Shown one piece after another: positions 19,180-32,686 of a stretch of 64,000 nucleotides of DNA. Under the pieces are notes generated by a model. The model saw only the letters and a list, made by a program, of their open reading frames with translations. It was not told the origin of the DNA and made no database searches. The DNA is from Tetraselmis striata (taxonomy: Eukaryota; Chlorophyta; Chlorodendrophyceae; Chlorodendrales; Chlorodendraceae): positions 62,001 to 126,000 of the forward strand of contig VCJN01000565.1 of NCBI GenBank assembly GCA_006384855.1, written 5' to 3'. A program made the translations under genes and the position numbers. The first letter of the stretch is position 1. The number at the start of each line of letters is the position of its first letter.

Positions 19180-22100
19180 ATGTTCCACGGGCTGGACGCG
19201 GAGCGCCACGGCGCGCTGGATACCAGCAAGGCCCAAGCGCTGCTGCAGCAGCTGCTCCCGACGCAAGCTGCCCCGTGGCAACTGGGGTACCTCGTGGCGC
19301 TGCTGGACACGGACCAGGATGGCGCCGTCACTCTGCAGGACGCCGCCGCCGGCATCGAGTGAGCCCCCACCCTGCACCCCACACTATTACTGGCGCATGC
19401 ACCACGCACACCATCCAGCTCCCACTGCCTGCATGCCCTCTCCCGCCTGCATCCGCCGCCATCCAGCCACCAAGGAGGAGCACCGCTCAGGGTTGCTGCC
19501 TGATCCGCTTCATGCCACAGCTGCCTTTGCAAAGCACCCTCCCTGTACCTCTCTCCGCTCCACCTGACACGGTGCCCACCGCTTGCCTGCGCTGCTCAGG
19601 GAGTGGCGCGCATTTGTGCAGCTCAGCCGGCTGACGCGGGTCCCGGACAACGAGATCCCCCCTGACCCGCTCGCCATCATCAGCGCGCACCTTGCCAGCG
19701 AGCCGCTGAGGCCGGCGGGCCAGCAGCTGCTCCGGGAGGCGGTGGCGGCGGGGACGCTGCCGCTGGCTGGGGCGGTCCGCCTGCTGCGCGCTCTGCTGCC
19801 GCGCCTGACGCAGCCGCAGGACCGCCAGATCATGGCCACCACCGTGCGGTTCGACATCGATGGCACCGGCACGCTGAGCACGGACGCGCTGCTGACGGCG
19901 ATCGGCTTTGGCCTCGCGGAGCAGCGCACCCCCGGCGCGCCGACGCCCACCTTTGTGCGTGCCGCCCAGAGCGAGTACGCACAGTTCATGCGACATGCGC
20001 TGGACAGCGACCCGGACGAGTCCCCGCAGCTGCCGGCCGGCGACGTGGCGGGCGCCCTCAGAGGCAAGGCAGACAGGCTGATCAGCCCCCGCTCAGGTGA
20101 GACAGCCCGCACCCTGCCTCTCCCGGGCCTGCCGCTATCGGGCGAGGGCTGCCGCAGTGGCGGTTTGCGCGGAGGGGGAGCGGTCACTGAGGGCAAGTGG
20201 CCGCCCTCACCTTGGCGCCACGCCTCGCCAGGGAGCTCCTCCTCCTCCATCTGCAGCGGCACGCCCTACTTCGCCGTGGACGGCGACGAGCTCACCCCCA
20301 ACGGCATCATCTCCGGGGCCGGCGGCGGCGCGTACAGCACCGTGTCCAACCCGCTCTACCCCAGCGACCAGGCCCTGGATGGCGACGGCAGTGCCTGCGG
20401 CGCCTCGCCACTGGAGATGCCGCCGGCCTCGTCGCGGGTAAGTACCCCCCCACCCAACCATTTGGCATGCCGGGCTCAGCCAGGCACTACAATGTGAGAT
20501 GCGACGCGCAGCAGGGCTTTCATACCTTGGGCGGCGAGGACTGCCGCTGACGTGATGCTCGGCTGTGCCCCATGCAGGCGTCCACCGAGGAGTTCCGCCC
20601 GCCAGAGTGGACGCCCTCCTCCAGCGCGTCGCCCCTGCGGCTGTGCACCCTCATGGAGCAAGCCGCTCACCGCGGGGCGCCGGCCGCAGGCGCGCAGCAG
20701 CTGGCGCTGGAGCTGCAGGCGGAGCTGCTGGCGGTGCGCGCGGTGTCGGCGGCCAAGGAGGAGGTGGCGAGCATGGGCGCGCGCATCAACAGCGGTCGCT
20801 GCGGCGGGGAGGGCGCTGCGCGTGAGGCGCTGGATGCGCAGCTGGCGCTGGCCAGGCAGGAGCGTGCGGGGCTGCTGGCGCGCGTGGCGGCGGTGGGCGC
20901 GGAGGTGGATGAGCTGCGGGGGCAGGTGGTATCGCGCGACGCCGCGGTGGCGGAGAGCCAGGCGGCGGCGGAGGCGTCGGCCCGGGAAGCCGCGGCGCTG
21001 GCGGCGGAGCTGGAGGAGCTGGAGCGGGAGGCGGCGGAGTGGCGAGCGGAGGAGACGGCCACCACAGAGCTGCAGGTGCAAACTTCCCCCACCCCCTTTG
21101 CCGGACCGCCCGCTGCTCCACCTGCTGCCAAGCCTTCATGAAACAGTGGTATACATGGAACCCAGAGCTCCGCTGGGTAGGGCTCGAAAGGGTTGCTGTG
21201 GGTGTGTGCGCTTCATTATTGAGACCGAGCTGGGTGGCGGCTGGGCTGGCAGGGCAAGGTGGCGGCGCTGGAGGAGGAGAACCGCCAGCTCAAGGCGGCG
21301 GGCGCGGAGGCCGCGGAGGAGGCCGCGTTCCTGAGCGGCAAGGCGGAGGGGCTGGTGGCCGAGCTGCAGGCGGCGGAGGCGGAGGCGGAGGAGCTGCGCG
21401 CCGTGGTGGACGCCGCCACGGAGCGCGAGCTGGCGCTGCAGGAGGCGCTGGATGCCGCGGGTTCTGAGAGAGAGGAGGTGCCCGGGCGGGAGGATGGGCA
21501 CCGCGTGACGGAGGAGCAGGTGCGCTGCTTGAACGGTGAGCGGCTTTGTTGGCGCCCAGAACGTGATCACGGTCGTGAGGTTGTTTTCACGATCAGCGCA
21601 CCACCTCCACAAAATGGTACGAGTGGACACTCACTCAACACCCGCTTGACCGCCGCCCTCAGGCACAGCAGCTGGCAGAGCTGGCCCGCGCCACCGAGGA
21701 GCTGGCAGCCCAGCTGGCCGCTGCGGTGGACGGCCACGAGGCGGCCGCCCCGGCCGCGGAGCATGCGGGCGGCGTCCCTGGCGCGCTCGCTGCCCTGGGC
21801 GGCGCGCTGCCGGCGCTTCAGTTGGCGTGCCGGGAGCTGCTGGCGTCCAGGGAGGAGGCGGAAGCTCAGCTCCAGGAGACGCGCCCAGGTGACCCCCCCC
21901 CCCCCCTTTCCCTCAACCGCTACCACCACCACACCATTTGTTCACCCAGTTGAGGTGGCCGCACGGGGAGCTTGTCGACCTGTTTTGACTCCATCAACCG
22001 GTGCCAACTTGTACGGGCGCCGGCGCGGCAATCAGAGCACCGCCGATGACAGCCTGCCCTACTTTGTCAGATGCCGAAAACACAAGCCGAATATACAGCG

Positions 22101-25100
22101 ACAAATGGCAAACATTCCTGTAGCATGCAGCCTCAATGTTAGGTTATGTTGCGGGTTATTAGCAGTGCGTCGGCGCCCTGAGAGCATCAGGGTACCATGC
22201 TGTCGCCTGCCCCATGCGATACAGGTGTTTCCGCTGACAGGCCAGTGCTTGACAGGCAGCCAGAGGAAAGGGGGGGGGGGGGGGGGGGGGTTGAGCTCTG
22301 AAGACTCTGGGGGGCGCTGTCATGACCAAGCAGACAGTCTACTATGGGCGGGGTGTTGTGTATTCCTGGCTTGATAAGGGCTATGGGACTGGGACTAGAC
22401 GCTGGAGTGCTGTTGGGGGCATCCCATCAGCAGCAGCCGCTGACCCTCTTGGACCCCCCGTGCTCCTGCACCGCCGGCCCTGCCCAGGCCTTGGCACACC
22501 GGCACACAGCCGCAGCGCAGAGGAGCTGGGGCGACTGGAGGGGGAGCTGGAGCGGCTGGAGGCGGACGCGGCGAGCTGGGAGGAGGACCGCGCGCAGATG
22601 GTGGCGCAGCTGATGGGGCAGTCGCAGCAGAAGAGCGCGCTGGAGGGGCGCGTGCGGGAGCTGGAGGCGGTGGTGGCGGAGCTGGAGGCCGCGGCAGAGG
22701 AGGGCGGCGGCGGGGGTGGCCTGCTGGCGGAGGAGCTGCACGCGCAGCACATGGACGCGCAGGCGGCGTGGGAGGCGGAGCGCGCCGAGTTGCTGGCGGC
22801 GCTGAGAGATGCTGAGAACGAGGTGGCGGCGGCGGCAGAGGCGGCAGGGGCGGCGGCGGAGGTGGGGAGCCAGGCGGGCTTGGGTGCAGAGGGCGCACCG
22901 GCGGCTGGGGGCGATGCGCTGGAGGCGGAGCGCGCCGCCTGGGAGGAGGACCGCGGCCAGATGGTGCGCCTTGCCGTCCTCGCGACCCTGCGCTGTCTGG
23001 TAGAGCTGCTGATGTCCCCCTCCTCCCCCCCCCCCCCCCCCCCACACACACACAACCATATATACACACATTCATGTGTGCGCGCTTATGACTTAAATAC
23101 AACTCCACTCGCGGCCATCCCGGTGGGGCCCCTCTTGGACGGACTGTTTCACCACGTCACGGTCGCCCGCCACAAGCGCTCCCCGCCCACCGCCTTTTGT
23201 TGTGTAAGCCTGAGATCCGCCGTGGGAAGCGGGGCGCGTGGCGAATCCCGTTCTGCCGCTGGCTTTGGCGGGGAAGCCTATGCTCACGAACTTGCCTTGC
23301 TGCTAGGAGCTGTGCTAGTCTGCGCCTTGGTGGTGTATAGCGGTGGTAGCGCTGGTGACTGACTGGGCGCTGTGCGGTGCTTCACCCTGCTGTTCGGTGC
23401 GGTGGTGGCAGGTGGCGCAGCTGATGGGGCTCACGCAGGAGAAGGGCAAGCTGGAGGCGGAGCTGCGCTCGCTGCGGCAGCACACGGAGGAGCTGGAGCA
23501 GCTGCTGGAGGAGATGCAGGCGCAGGGGGGCGGGGACGGCGGCGGCGGCGGGGGGAGCGCGCTGCTGCTGCAGGAGCTGCACGAGCAACACATGGAGGAG
23601 CGCGCAGAGTGGGAGGCGGAGAGGGGCGCGCTGGTGGCGGAGGTGGCGGAGGTGGGGCGGCCCATACCCTCTGTCCCTGTGCTGCTGCTCCTCAGCATGA
23701 CCACCAGCACCTCCGCTGCCCGGTCCCACCGGCATGCAGAATTGCCCTTGTTCAGCACCGCGACGCTCACTGCTGCTCATCCCCCCCCCCCCCCCCCCCC
23801 CTTTCGCTGTAGCTGCGCGCTCAGGCTGCCAAGCAGGTCGCCGCGAGGTCGTCCGATGCAGCGGCCACCCCTGCGCCACCGGAGCTAGCAGCCCTGGCGG
23901 AGGAGAAGCGGGCGCTGGAGGCGCAGCTGCGCAGCGCACAGGAGCGGGTGGGCGACCTGCAGGCGGTGGTGGACAGCGTGCGGGACGGCGGCGGCGGCGG
24001 CGGCGTGAGCTCGCTGCTGATGGAGGAGCTGCACCAGCAGCACATGGACGAGCTGGCGCAGTGGGAGGCGGAGAAGGCGGAGCTGACCGCCGAGCTGGCG
24101 GAGGCGCGCGCTGCGGGGGGTGGCGGCGGCGCGGCCTACGCACATGTGGCGGGCAGCTCTGAGGGGCCGGCCACTGGCGAGGTGGGCCCGACCAGCGCAC
24201 CGCCATTTTTTTCCTCCCCGCAGCCCACCTATCCGGTCAGCAGGGCGATCTTCTGGCAGCTCCTGCCGCCGCCCTCCCCCCTCCCCCCCCCCGGCATGTT
24301 TCCATGACTAGCCGCCCACATACCCCCCCGCCACAACCAACTCCTTCCGCGGCATTGCCTGTCCTGTCCCTGTATACCGCTCAAATGTGGCTCCTGCAAC
24401 CAGCTTGGGACATGTTGGGCTCGCAATCCATCCCAGTCATGTGGCTCTGTTGCCACCAGCACACCTGGAGAACCTGCCATCCCCCCCCCCCCTCCCCCTC
24501 CCCCTCCCCCCCCTTCCCTTCTCCCCTCCTGTGACCTCCTGGCCCTGTGCTGGTCTGCACGGCGGTAATGCTCAGCGGCGCGCTGACAACACTCAACGCG
24601 TGTACGCAGACGGAGGCGTCGGTGGAGCGTCTGACGGCCGCCCTGGCGAGCAAGGCGGACGAGGCAGCGAGGCTGCAGGTGGCGCTGGAGGCCGGCGCCA
24701 AGGAGCGCGACGCCCTGCGCGCGGAGCTGCGTGCGGTGGCAGCGGGCGTGGCCGCCGCGGTGGCCGGCGCGGGTGGCGCGCCGGCAGCGGTGGAGGCGGG
24801 CGTGGTGGACGCGATGGTGGCGGACGCGGTGGGCGGCGCGCGGGAGTACCGCCTGGAGCTGCAGATCCGGGAGCTCCAGTCCGCCAACGACGCGCTGCAG
24901 CTGGACCTGCAGGTGCGGCTGCCCGGCACGGGCGCCAGCGCTTCTTCTACCTGTACCGCCGCGCCGGACAATCGAGCAACATGCCTTGTACCGGTACCTG
25001 CACTGCGCTTAGTCGCTGCAGCTGCAAGCACAGCATCCATCCGCTGGCAGAGCGCTGTCTCATGTCAGGCTTCCCTTCAGGTCCATATTGCCGCTTGCCC

Positions 25101-26990
25101 GCTTCGAGTGCCCAGCATTATTGGCATGTAGTGTTTGACATTTGAAGTTTGTTACAACTTTATTCCTGCCAGTCTTCCAGCTCCTCAGGCCAGCTGTCTT
25201 ACGGCCCCGGATGCATAAACCCGCATAGGGCCGGCCGTAGCCTGTGGCAGCATGCAACCCTCTGAAGGCCAGGGCATGGGGTGTGTGCCAATGCTAAAGT
25301 TGCCAACTCCGAGAGCACTTTGGAGCATTTGCCGGCATCGCTGTTTGTATGTATGTGTAGTAAGCACTCAAGAACCGGCCTCAGAATTTGAAATTTCCTG
25401 CAATTTCTCTGAATATGCATCCCACGTGCTCGAAAGTACCGACGGGTTTATGCCATCTCTCCTCTCGCGAGCCCCTCGGCTCTGAGTCGGCGCCTCGGCT
25501 GCTGCCGGCAGCCATGCGTCTGCATGTACAGCACACTGAGCCTGCCCACTCCCCCCCCACCCCCCTCCTAGGTCGCCTTGACCGAGCAGGCGGAGATGCT
25601 GCAGAACCCGCTGTGGGAGACAGACGTGCCGCACGACGAGCTCAAGGCGGAGCTGGCGGAGGCGCAGGCGATGGTGGAGAGCCTGCTGGAGGAGCACGGC
25701 GCGATGGAGGGCGAGATCGTGGCGGCGCACGGCGAGAGGCAGGCGATGGACGCCAAGGTGGAGGGGCTCGCCAAGGAGAAGCGCGCGCTGCAGAGCCAGC
25801 TCAACATGATCATGATCACCATGACGGACTCCGAGAACCAGGTGAGCGGGCGGCGCCGGGGGGTTTCTTGAGGCCCGCCTGGGCGAGAACTGGGGCGGAG
25901 GGGGGGTGGCTCCCGGCCGTGTGCATTCTCCCTGCCAGGGCGCTCAGTATGCGGCACGGCTGATTTGCATGATACATACATGGCCATACGGGACTATAGC
26001 CAGGTACCCAATTTGGGCCGCGTGATGCCCCTGAGTCACCCCCCCAGGCCTTGTGCTGGGCGACTCTAGCCTTAGCTGACCTTATAACGGCCATAGTGCT
26101 ATTCGCAGATGTGTAGTAGCTGCACACGGCCGCTTCTTCCTACATGTGCGCCTCTGAGCCCAGATTCGCAGACAGTGGCCCATCGACAAGAAGCACAGCT
26201 CTTACTGTGCCTCCGGCATCCGTAGCTTTGTCCGCAATAATGCCACAGAACACGCAGCACTTGGCCGGGCACTACTACGTCCTTGCGGTCGATACGGGTG
26301 CAGGCGCGGCACTAAGAAAGTGTGAACAAGAGACTTTGGGCGGTCGCCAGGCGCACTGTCTTGGTTTTCGTGGTAACGTTGTAATATATCCGTCCAACTG
26401 GGGACTAAAAACGGCGGGCATTTTCTTTGTGGTGAATTTCTTAGTGCCGCGCGGGCACCCGTGTAGCGATGGCATCAGTATTGGGGTCTGTGATGTCCCT
26501 CGTCAAACAACGCTCCCGGACAGCTGCCAGGAATTTGGATAGATACGGCTCGACATGATGGTGGTGGTGTGGTGCATCGCCGTGAGCAAACAAGCCCTCC
26601 GCCGCACCGCCCCCTGACTCCGCGTGCCGGCCTGCCAGGTCCACATGGTGACGCAGGAGAAGGAGCGGCTGGAGGAGGAGCTGGAGGAGGCGGAGGCGGA
26701 GCGCCGCCGGCTGGAGGACGAGCTGCAGCTGTCGCACCTCAGCCGCACGCTGCCGGGAGAGGAGATGCCCGCCCACACACCTCTACCGCCACCACCGCCG
26801 CATGCGGGCGAGGAGACCCAGGCAGACGCGCTGCAGGCAGAGGTGGCGGAGCTGTCGGACCGGCTGATCGCGATGGAGGGCGATCATGCGGTGCTGGTGC
26901 AGCAGATGACGGTAAAGACGGGGGAGAAGGCGCAGCTGGAGGCGGAGTACAAGGTGCGGCGTCATGATGGGGAGCGAGTGGGCAGCCATG

Positions 26991-27022
<32 letters not shown>

Positions 27023-30000
27023 TTTCCTTTTTGGCTGGGAAACGTAATCATCAACCCTTTTAACTTTTTGCCTGGAAAATAGGAAGGGCGAGGGGGACAT
27101 GTATATGCCCCTTTTTGTAGGATACTATCTGATCATCATGCTCTCCATCGCGAGCATTGATATTGTGGGACATGCCACTGTTGTGTATTGTTTGTCTCGT
27201 ATAGCTACATGATTGTGTATAGTAGTATGTATATGAGGACCTCCATTTGTAGTCATTGCTTACATGGCATGCATAAGTGTGATTTTGACTGCCCATATGT
27301 GGAGTACACGTTGCTCCCATGGTGTGACACGATGGTGTTGAGGATATACAACTATTCTGTATCGGTGTGTTTAATTAGTTGAACGATGCTTCATTCTAAT
27401 GTGCAGTTCAACTGTGAGTACGTTGCTAGTGGAAGTATGTTCTCCGAGGATGTGAAGAAGGCATATGCGCAGCGTGGGGGCGTCTCATACGCTATGCTGA
27501 AGTGATCCCTGTGTGCGGCCGCGATGTGGCCAGGCGCTGCAGCAGCACACGGAGGAGCTGGAGCAGCTGCTGGAGGAGATGCAGGCGCAGCAGGACGCCG
27601 GCGGCAGTCCCTCCGGTGGCGGCGGCGGTGGGAGCACGCTGCTGCTGGAGGAGCTGCATCAGCAGCACATGGACGAGCTGGCGGAGTGGGAGGCGGAGAA
27701 GGCCAAGCTGGCGTCGGAGCTGGAGGAAGCGCGCGCCTGGCGGGCGGAGCGCGAAACGGCGGCCAACGGGAAGCCGGACGAGCCCCAGGTGGGTCACTAC
27801 TCGCTGGGGCGGGCCGCGGAGATGTTGACAGCGTTTGTATGTCGCATTTGCAGACAGTCTCTTGCCGTCGCCGTGGCGGGGCAGTCGCTCTCACTACACC
27901 CCTGGCGAGCTAAACCAGCGCGCGGGAATGCCCTCGACATTTTTATCCGCTCGCGAATTGTCGGTGCTAGTTTATTCGGCCGGGTGGCGGGGACAGCCCC
28001 AGCCGGGCGCCGAGCCGTACGAGGCGGCGAGCGTGATAGCTGCGCGTTCTATGGGGGAGATGACGAGCAGCGCATCGGCTCTTCCGCTGGGAAGGCAGTC
28101 GACGGCTTCGAGGCGGACTTCCCACAGCGAGGTCGACGGCCAAGACTCCGGAAATATACGATCGATCGACGGCGTCCGGGGCCATACACTGGCTCGGCTC
28201 GGCTCAACGGCTCGGCTCTGCCGACCGCACCGCACCGACAAAGGTCGGGCTAGCAGGCTGAGGTGTGCTGGGCGCTGTGTGCGCTCAGGGCTGGAGCAAG
28301 CTATCTCCGGCGGCAGCGGCAGCGTCGCAGCACTGCATCGCTAAGGCCGCCGAGGTCGCGCGCGCGCTGCGCGCGGCGCTTGCGGTCGTAGCGGGGGCCG
28401 AGGCGAACGGAAACACGGGTCAGGCTGATTCGGCCGCGACCGGTCACAGCAGCAACGGCAACGGCGACGGCACGCCCCGGCTGCTCGATACGGGCGCCGC
28501 TTCGGCTACAACGCGGGAACTGCTGGAGGAGCTGGAGCGCGTGCTGGCTGCAGGCACCGTGGATCCTGAGGTGCGGCTGCACGTCGTGGCGCCCCCACGC
28601 CTCAGCCGGAGCTCTGCCCACCACTGTCTCGTCTTCCCTGTATCTTCATCGCATTATCGTCGTCTTCGGCATCACGGAGACTATTTCGTCTTTCGCAGCA
28701 GCATGCTGCGAGACGAATTCGTCTGCGATGCCGAATACCCTGCCCTGGACCTGTAACGACGATAAATCAGGGTGCGGATTGACTGCTCCGAAACCATAAT
28801 TCTCACATCGTTCGAGCCGCCGCCGTGCATATGTATATTTATGGTTTCGGAGCATCGTCCATATATATGTCCAGAATAAATCTGAGGACATGTCAGCTCA
28901 TGTGTCAGCTCATGTCAGCTCATGTGTGAGGACATGTGTGCTCCTGCACGCGCGCCAATAATGCGATATCTACGACACGACTACTACTGTTGCTGCTGCT
29001 GCTGATATGCGCGCCTGTGATGTGATGCAATTATATACCGGACACCAATATTGCGCGGAATGCATCTTTCATCGCATGACAAACGACACCATTTCCCAGT
29101 CACGCACCTGTGTCGTTCGTGTCACGAGTTTTTTTTGTAAGAGTACAACTATTTGGGTGTTTGGATTTACCTAGTGGGGCCCACACGTGATCCCATAGTA
29201 CTCAACACCCTGGCCCGGTCCCCCCTGTCACTGGTATGCTGACGGCTGACCTGAGCCCTCCGTCTGTCACTGTGCCCCCTCCCAGGGCGAGGACGGCGGG
29301 GCGGGCGAGAGCGAGGAGGCGCGCAACGCGCGGCTGCTGCTCCGCCGCGTGGCTCTGCTGGAGCGGCAGCACAGCGAGGAGGAGGCGCAGCTGGCGGATG
29401 CGCGTGTGAAGCTCGCGGCGGCGGAGGCGGCGTACACGGTGCGATATTGTGGCGCCGTGTTGCTGAGCGGTGGGAACGTAGCGAGGGATACCATCTGCCC
29501 TGTCGCTGCTCAGGCTTTGCAAAGGGGGGAGGGTGTGGTGGACCGGTTTGATGACCCATTTTATCGACCTCATCCACAATGTTTTCTCTTTTCAGTTTCA
29601 TAAGGCATTGGCGATGGACGCGCATTCCGAGTTTGGAGTCCATTAGTCGAGTTGTTGATGCAATGAAACTTCGTTATCGTCTGGAAGGACTTTGCATGGG
29701 CCGGGTGTTGGTTGCCCGGCTTGCTGCTCACATGGCCGTCTTGGCGTTGGGCGCCGTGCAGGCGGCCAAGGCGGAGGCGCAGGAGCTGCGGCGCAGCCAG
29801 CTGGAGCTGCTGGAGCGGCAGTACTTTGAGGACCCGCCCGCCGACGCGGACCGCGGCCTGGTGGTGGAGATGGGCAAGCGCATGGCGGCGTGGGAGAACC
29901 AGGCGCAGGTGGGGCGGGGTGGTTGCTTACCGGTGCAGCGAGGCGATAGTTTAATTACCTAAATATATGTCTCGTCGCTCGCACCTGGCGTAAGGTTGTG

Positions 30001-30593
30001 GTCCTATATGGTCCTCGTATGGATCCTGGCGGCTGGCTTTCACATTTCGCCTTCGGCTTGAGGAAGTGGAGCTGGATTCGCTACCCGATATGTTTGCACC
30101 GTGTGATTGTATCATCGTAATAATACGTCGGCACTCACGATTTCACGAGACTTTCTTGTGGGTCACGTGCACAAAGCACGGAGATGCATCCATCTAAATG
30201 GCATATGCTTAATCAGTTGGTAAAAGAAGTCTCGATGTAGTGGCAAAGACGAGACAATGCAACAAGTTCTGAACTGTGCTCAATTGAATGGTCAAGACGG
30301 AGTTAAATGTCAACTCCTCCTAGTTGCATATAGTTACACCTTAAGGTGGCGGTAGTGTAGCAGCCCCAATAATGAATCTGGCCACGCACAATGCCTGGCG
30401 AGGCGTTGGCTGACGGTGCGCCCGGTCTCTGCTACGGCAGGGCAAAGAGGAGGCGTACAACCTGGAGCTTGAGTCGCTGCGGCTGATGCTGGCGGAGGCG
30501 CGCGTGGAGGTGGCGGAGCTCAAGACGGAGCGGCGCTACCTCATCCAGCAGCAGCAGTCTGGCCGGCCGAGGCAGCATAGCCACGCGGAGTAG
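19180..30593 (+). CDS. EF-hand and long coiled-coil protein, 17 exons
   Basis: Exons: 19180-19358, 19600-20096, 20232-20437, 20578-21075, 21253-21519, 21663-21888, 22488-22963, 23412-23651, 23813-24181, 24610-24912, 25572-25841, 26639-26953, 27534-27788, 28289-28570, 29286-29438, 29762-29908, 30441-30593 (TAG). All junctions are GT-AG and in phase, giving about 1,611 codons. The N-terminus has an EF-hand loop (DTDQDGAVTLQD, residues 48-59) and a weaker one in exon 2 (FDIDGTGTLSTD), so calcium binding is possible. A linker (exon 3) leads to over 1,200 residues of Ala/Glu/Leu/Arg heptads, a parallel coiled-coil rod. Exons 7, 8, 9 and 13 repeat one module: a Gly run, then LLxEELHxQHM, then WEAEKAEL. 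Several introns carry C or G runs. The start could be further upstream because 5' exons are not excluded. Probably a cytoskeletal or centriolar structural protein, but no family name is justified. Confidence 0.85.
22269..22290. repeat. Pure G run in an intron of the plus-strand gene
   Basis: G22 in the intron between 21888 and 22488. It is the one clear case here where the run is G and not C on the gene strand, so not every tract can be a pyrimidine tract. Confidence 0.9.
26995..27022. repeat. Pure C run in an intron
   Basis: C28 near the 5' end of the 580-base intron 26954-27533, far from its acceptor. Confidence 0.9.
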
Positions 30594-31265
30594 GCCCGTT
30601 GGCCGCGCCGACCATCGGCTGCTTCCATGCTCCATCTCGCCCGGGGCCCACTCAACCCGGGCGTGCTTAAGCGGAGCAGATAGGGCAGCCCGCCATGGTG
30701 TACCTTGGCGCCTGACTGGGGGCGGGTCCCCGCCTCGCGGCTGACTAGTCATTGCGGCCGGCCAAAGAAGGCGCCCATAAAGTAGTATGTTAACCCGTGT
30801 GGTGTGACCCAGGTCAGCGATGTATCATTCTTCGCTTGTGCGGTGCTGCGTAAGCCCTTGTGACTGTTCCACTCACTATGGACTCGTCGTTGCTGGAAGC
30901 ACATTAAGTATTGCTCCGCCTGATGCGCCCTGGACAGCGACCGCCAAGTCAGTCTACAATGATTACGGGTGCGGATACAGGAATGACGAGAACACTGCGA
31001 ATTATGTAAACCTGCTTCGATTCCAGCAGACATGAGGCCTTATGTTGACAATGAGCGAAAACCCTCCAACCATGTACCCGGGTACACTGCGTTGTCGGTG
31101 TTGTGCCCGCTAGCTCGGCTCGACCAACGGGAAATATTCGTATACGAAGCTCGGCACGCCAGCGCACCGAGAAGAAGCGGTCAGCCGCGACTTTGGTGGC
31201 AGTCCCTATCGAGGGCAAGCCTCGACCCACGCCGAGATCAGGGCATGGCGGGCTGCCTCCCTAGG
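30594..31265. other. 3' flank and spacer, no gene recognised
   Basis: Follows the stop codon of the coiled-coil gene. No polyadenylation signal is obvious; TGTAA, the usual green algal signal, occurs at 31005 (ATTATGTAAACC), about 410 bases past the stop. Confidence 0.4.
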
Positions 31266-32149
31266 CTAGCGACTAGCGTCAGAGGTTTTGAAGCAGGCGT
31301 CCAGCGTCCTGGCGGCACGCACAGTGCCCGGCGTGGGCGAGGACTCGTGCTGAACTACTGTAGCGGCGGTCCCAAAGCCACTGCGCGAGGGACTTGCGTC
31401 CGGAGTGACTGCCGACACGGTCCAGGGGAGTCGTCCAGGTGGCGGGCTCGGGGAAGGCGCGCGCTCGTAGGCGGCCTTGAACGCCGAGTTGAAGCCTGGG
31501 TAGGGGTGGTGTGGAAGTTCTGGGGCCCGATGCGGGAGGACTTGGGGGCGGCCAGCCGGCGGCCTCCTGGGGGCGGGCGGAACACTCGGAGGTGATCTTC
31601 GAGCATGTCGACCGGGCGGATAGCCAGGCAAGGGACGTGGTCGGGGATGTAGGCGAGGCATTCGTGCCTGGCGTCGACGTTCTTGTCGACGTCGACCCGC
31701 AAGCGGACGCAGCGGCAGCCCAGCTCCGCGTCAAAGAGCACAGCCTGAGCCCTGAGCAGGGCACGGCGCCAGAGCCGGACACGCGGTAGTCGCAGGTGAA
31801 CGCGGCGGCAGCGGCACGGCGGAGGCACGCACCCCAGGTTCAGAAAGGTGATGCACTTGTACCAGGGAAGGTGATTTTCCCTGTCGAAGGCCGACGACAG
31901 GGAAAATCCGCGACGCAGCATCGCGCGGAGGTCCGGGATGCGAATAGGGAGACGGCCCTTGTCGGGGCGAGTGATCCGGCGTTCCAGGATGGAGGTGAGG
32001 GCGCTGACGCCCTCGTTCTTGCAGGGGATCACCGCGGGACGTCCAGCGAGGCGCAAGTGACGGAGTTGCCGGCGATGCCGGTCAGAGAATGCCGCCAGGC
32101 GGCCCGCGATGGTGCAGGGTGCGAGCGACGTGTCCGTGTGGAGCGCCAC
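31266..32149 (-). pseudogene. Tyrosine recombinase of a DIRS/PAT-type element, broken
   Basis: Read on the minus strand, the order is AGRLAAFSDRHRRQLRHLRL, PIRIPDLRAMLRRG, WYKCITFLNLGC (box I region), RVDVDKNVDARHECLAYIP, and IRPVDMLEDHLRVFRPPPGG. It then moves into two other frames with PYPGFNSAFKAAYERA and RVGSHSGRKSLAQWLWD (the H-x-x-R catalytic box), and ends with HCACRQDAGRLLQNL. Two or three frameshifts (near 31,800, 31,560 and 31,470) make it inactive. The motif series fits tyrosine recombinases of DIRS-like elements in algae. No partner RT lies next to it; the DIRS RT at 9.8-12.2 kb is on the other strand 19 kb away. Confidence 0.65.
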
Positions 32150-32686
32150 GACTGGCGCACTGCACGTGTAGCCGCCCGACCATGCTGATGCAGGCAGATG
32201 TGAGCTAATATTAACAAACTAGCCAGCAAAAGGCTGGCGGCCTGGCAGCGGTCGGCGTTGTCGGTATGGGCCTTCAGCGGTATCTCCTGAGGGGGTCGCT
32301 GGCGTGGCGCCATGCTGCTGCAGCTTGGCCCGGGGCGAGGGATGGGAGTGGCCGCAGGGGAAGGGAGGGCTGGCAGTTCTGGCGGCCGCATTGGCAGTTC
32401 TGGCCCGAAACTGATACGGAAGGTGTAAAACATGTCAATTTATTCAAAGCTGCATACTTTTGGCTCGAAACACTCACTGCGATGGGCGCTGGTGGAGGCA
32501 CGGCTGCCGCTGAGAGGACGGCGGCATTGCAAGGTCCGGTGTCGGTGATAGGATGATGGCATGGGCGGCACCAAGTGGGCGCTGCGGGCAGAACGTGAGA
32601 GGCGACAGGGAGCAGCCGTAGGGAGAGGAAGCGCAGTAACGGGGAAAACGGGATTATGGGTACATTACACAACACAGCATAGTATG
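32150..32686. other. Spacer, no gene recognised
   Basis: Separates the recombinase remnant from the TPR gene stop. The minus frame stays open into it (Arg/Ala-rich), which is composition, not coding evidence. Confidence 0.4.

Noticed and set aside
22381-23108. Minus-strand ORFs of over 200 codons (Ser/Ala- or Pro/Arg-rich)
   Set aside because: Antisense of GC-rich coiled-coil exons; they run across well-supported splice sites and have low-complexity composition.
30594-31030. tRNA or other small RNA gene
   Set aside because: No cloverleaf with matching A and B boxes could be found by eye here or elsewhere; without a covariance search no RNA gene is claimed.
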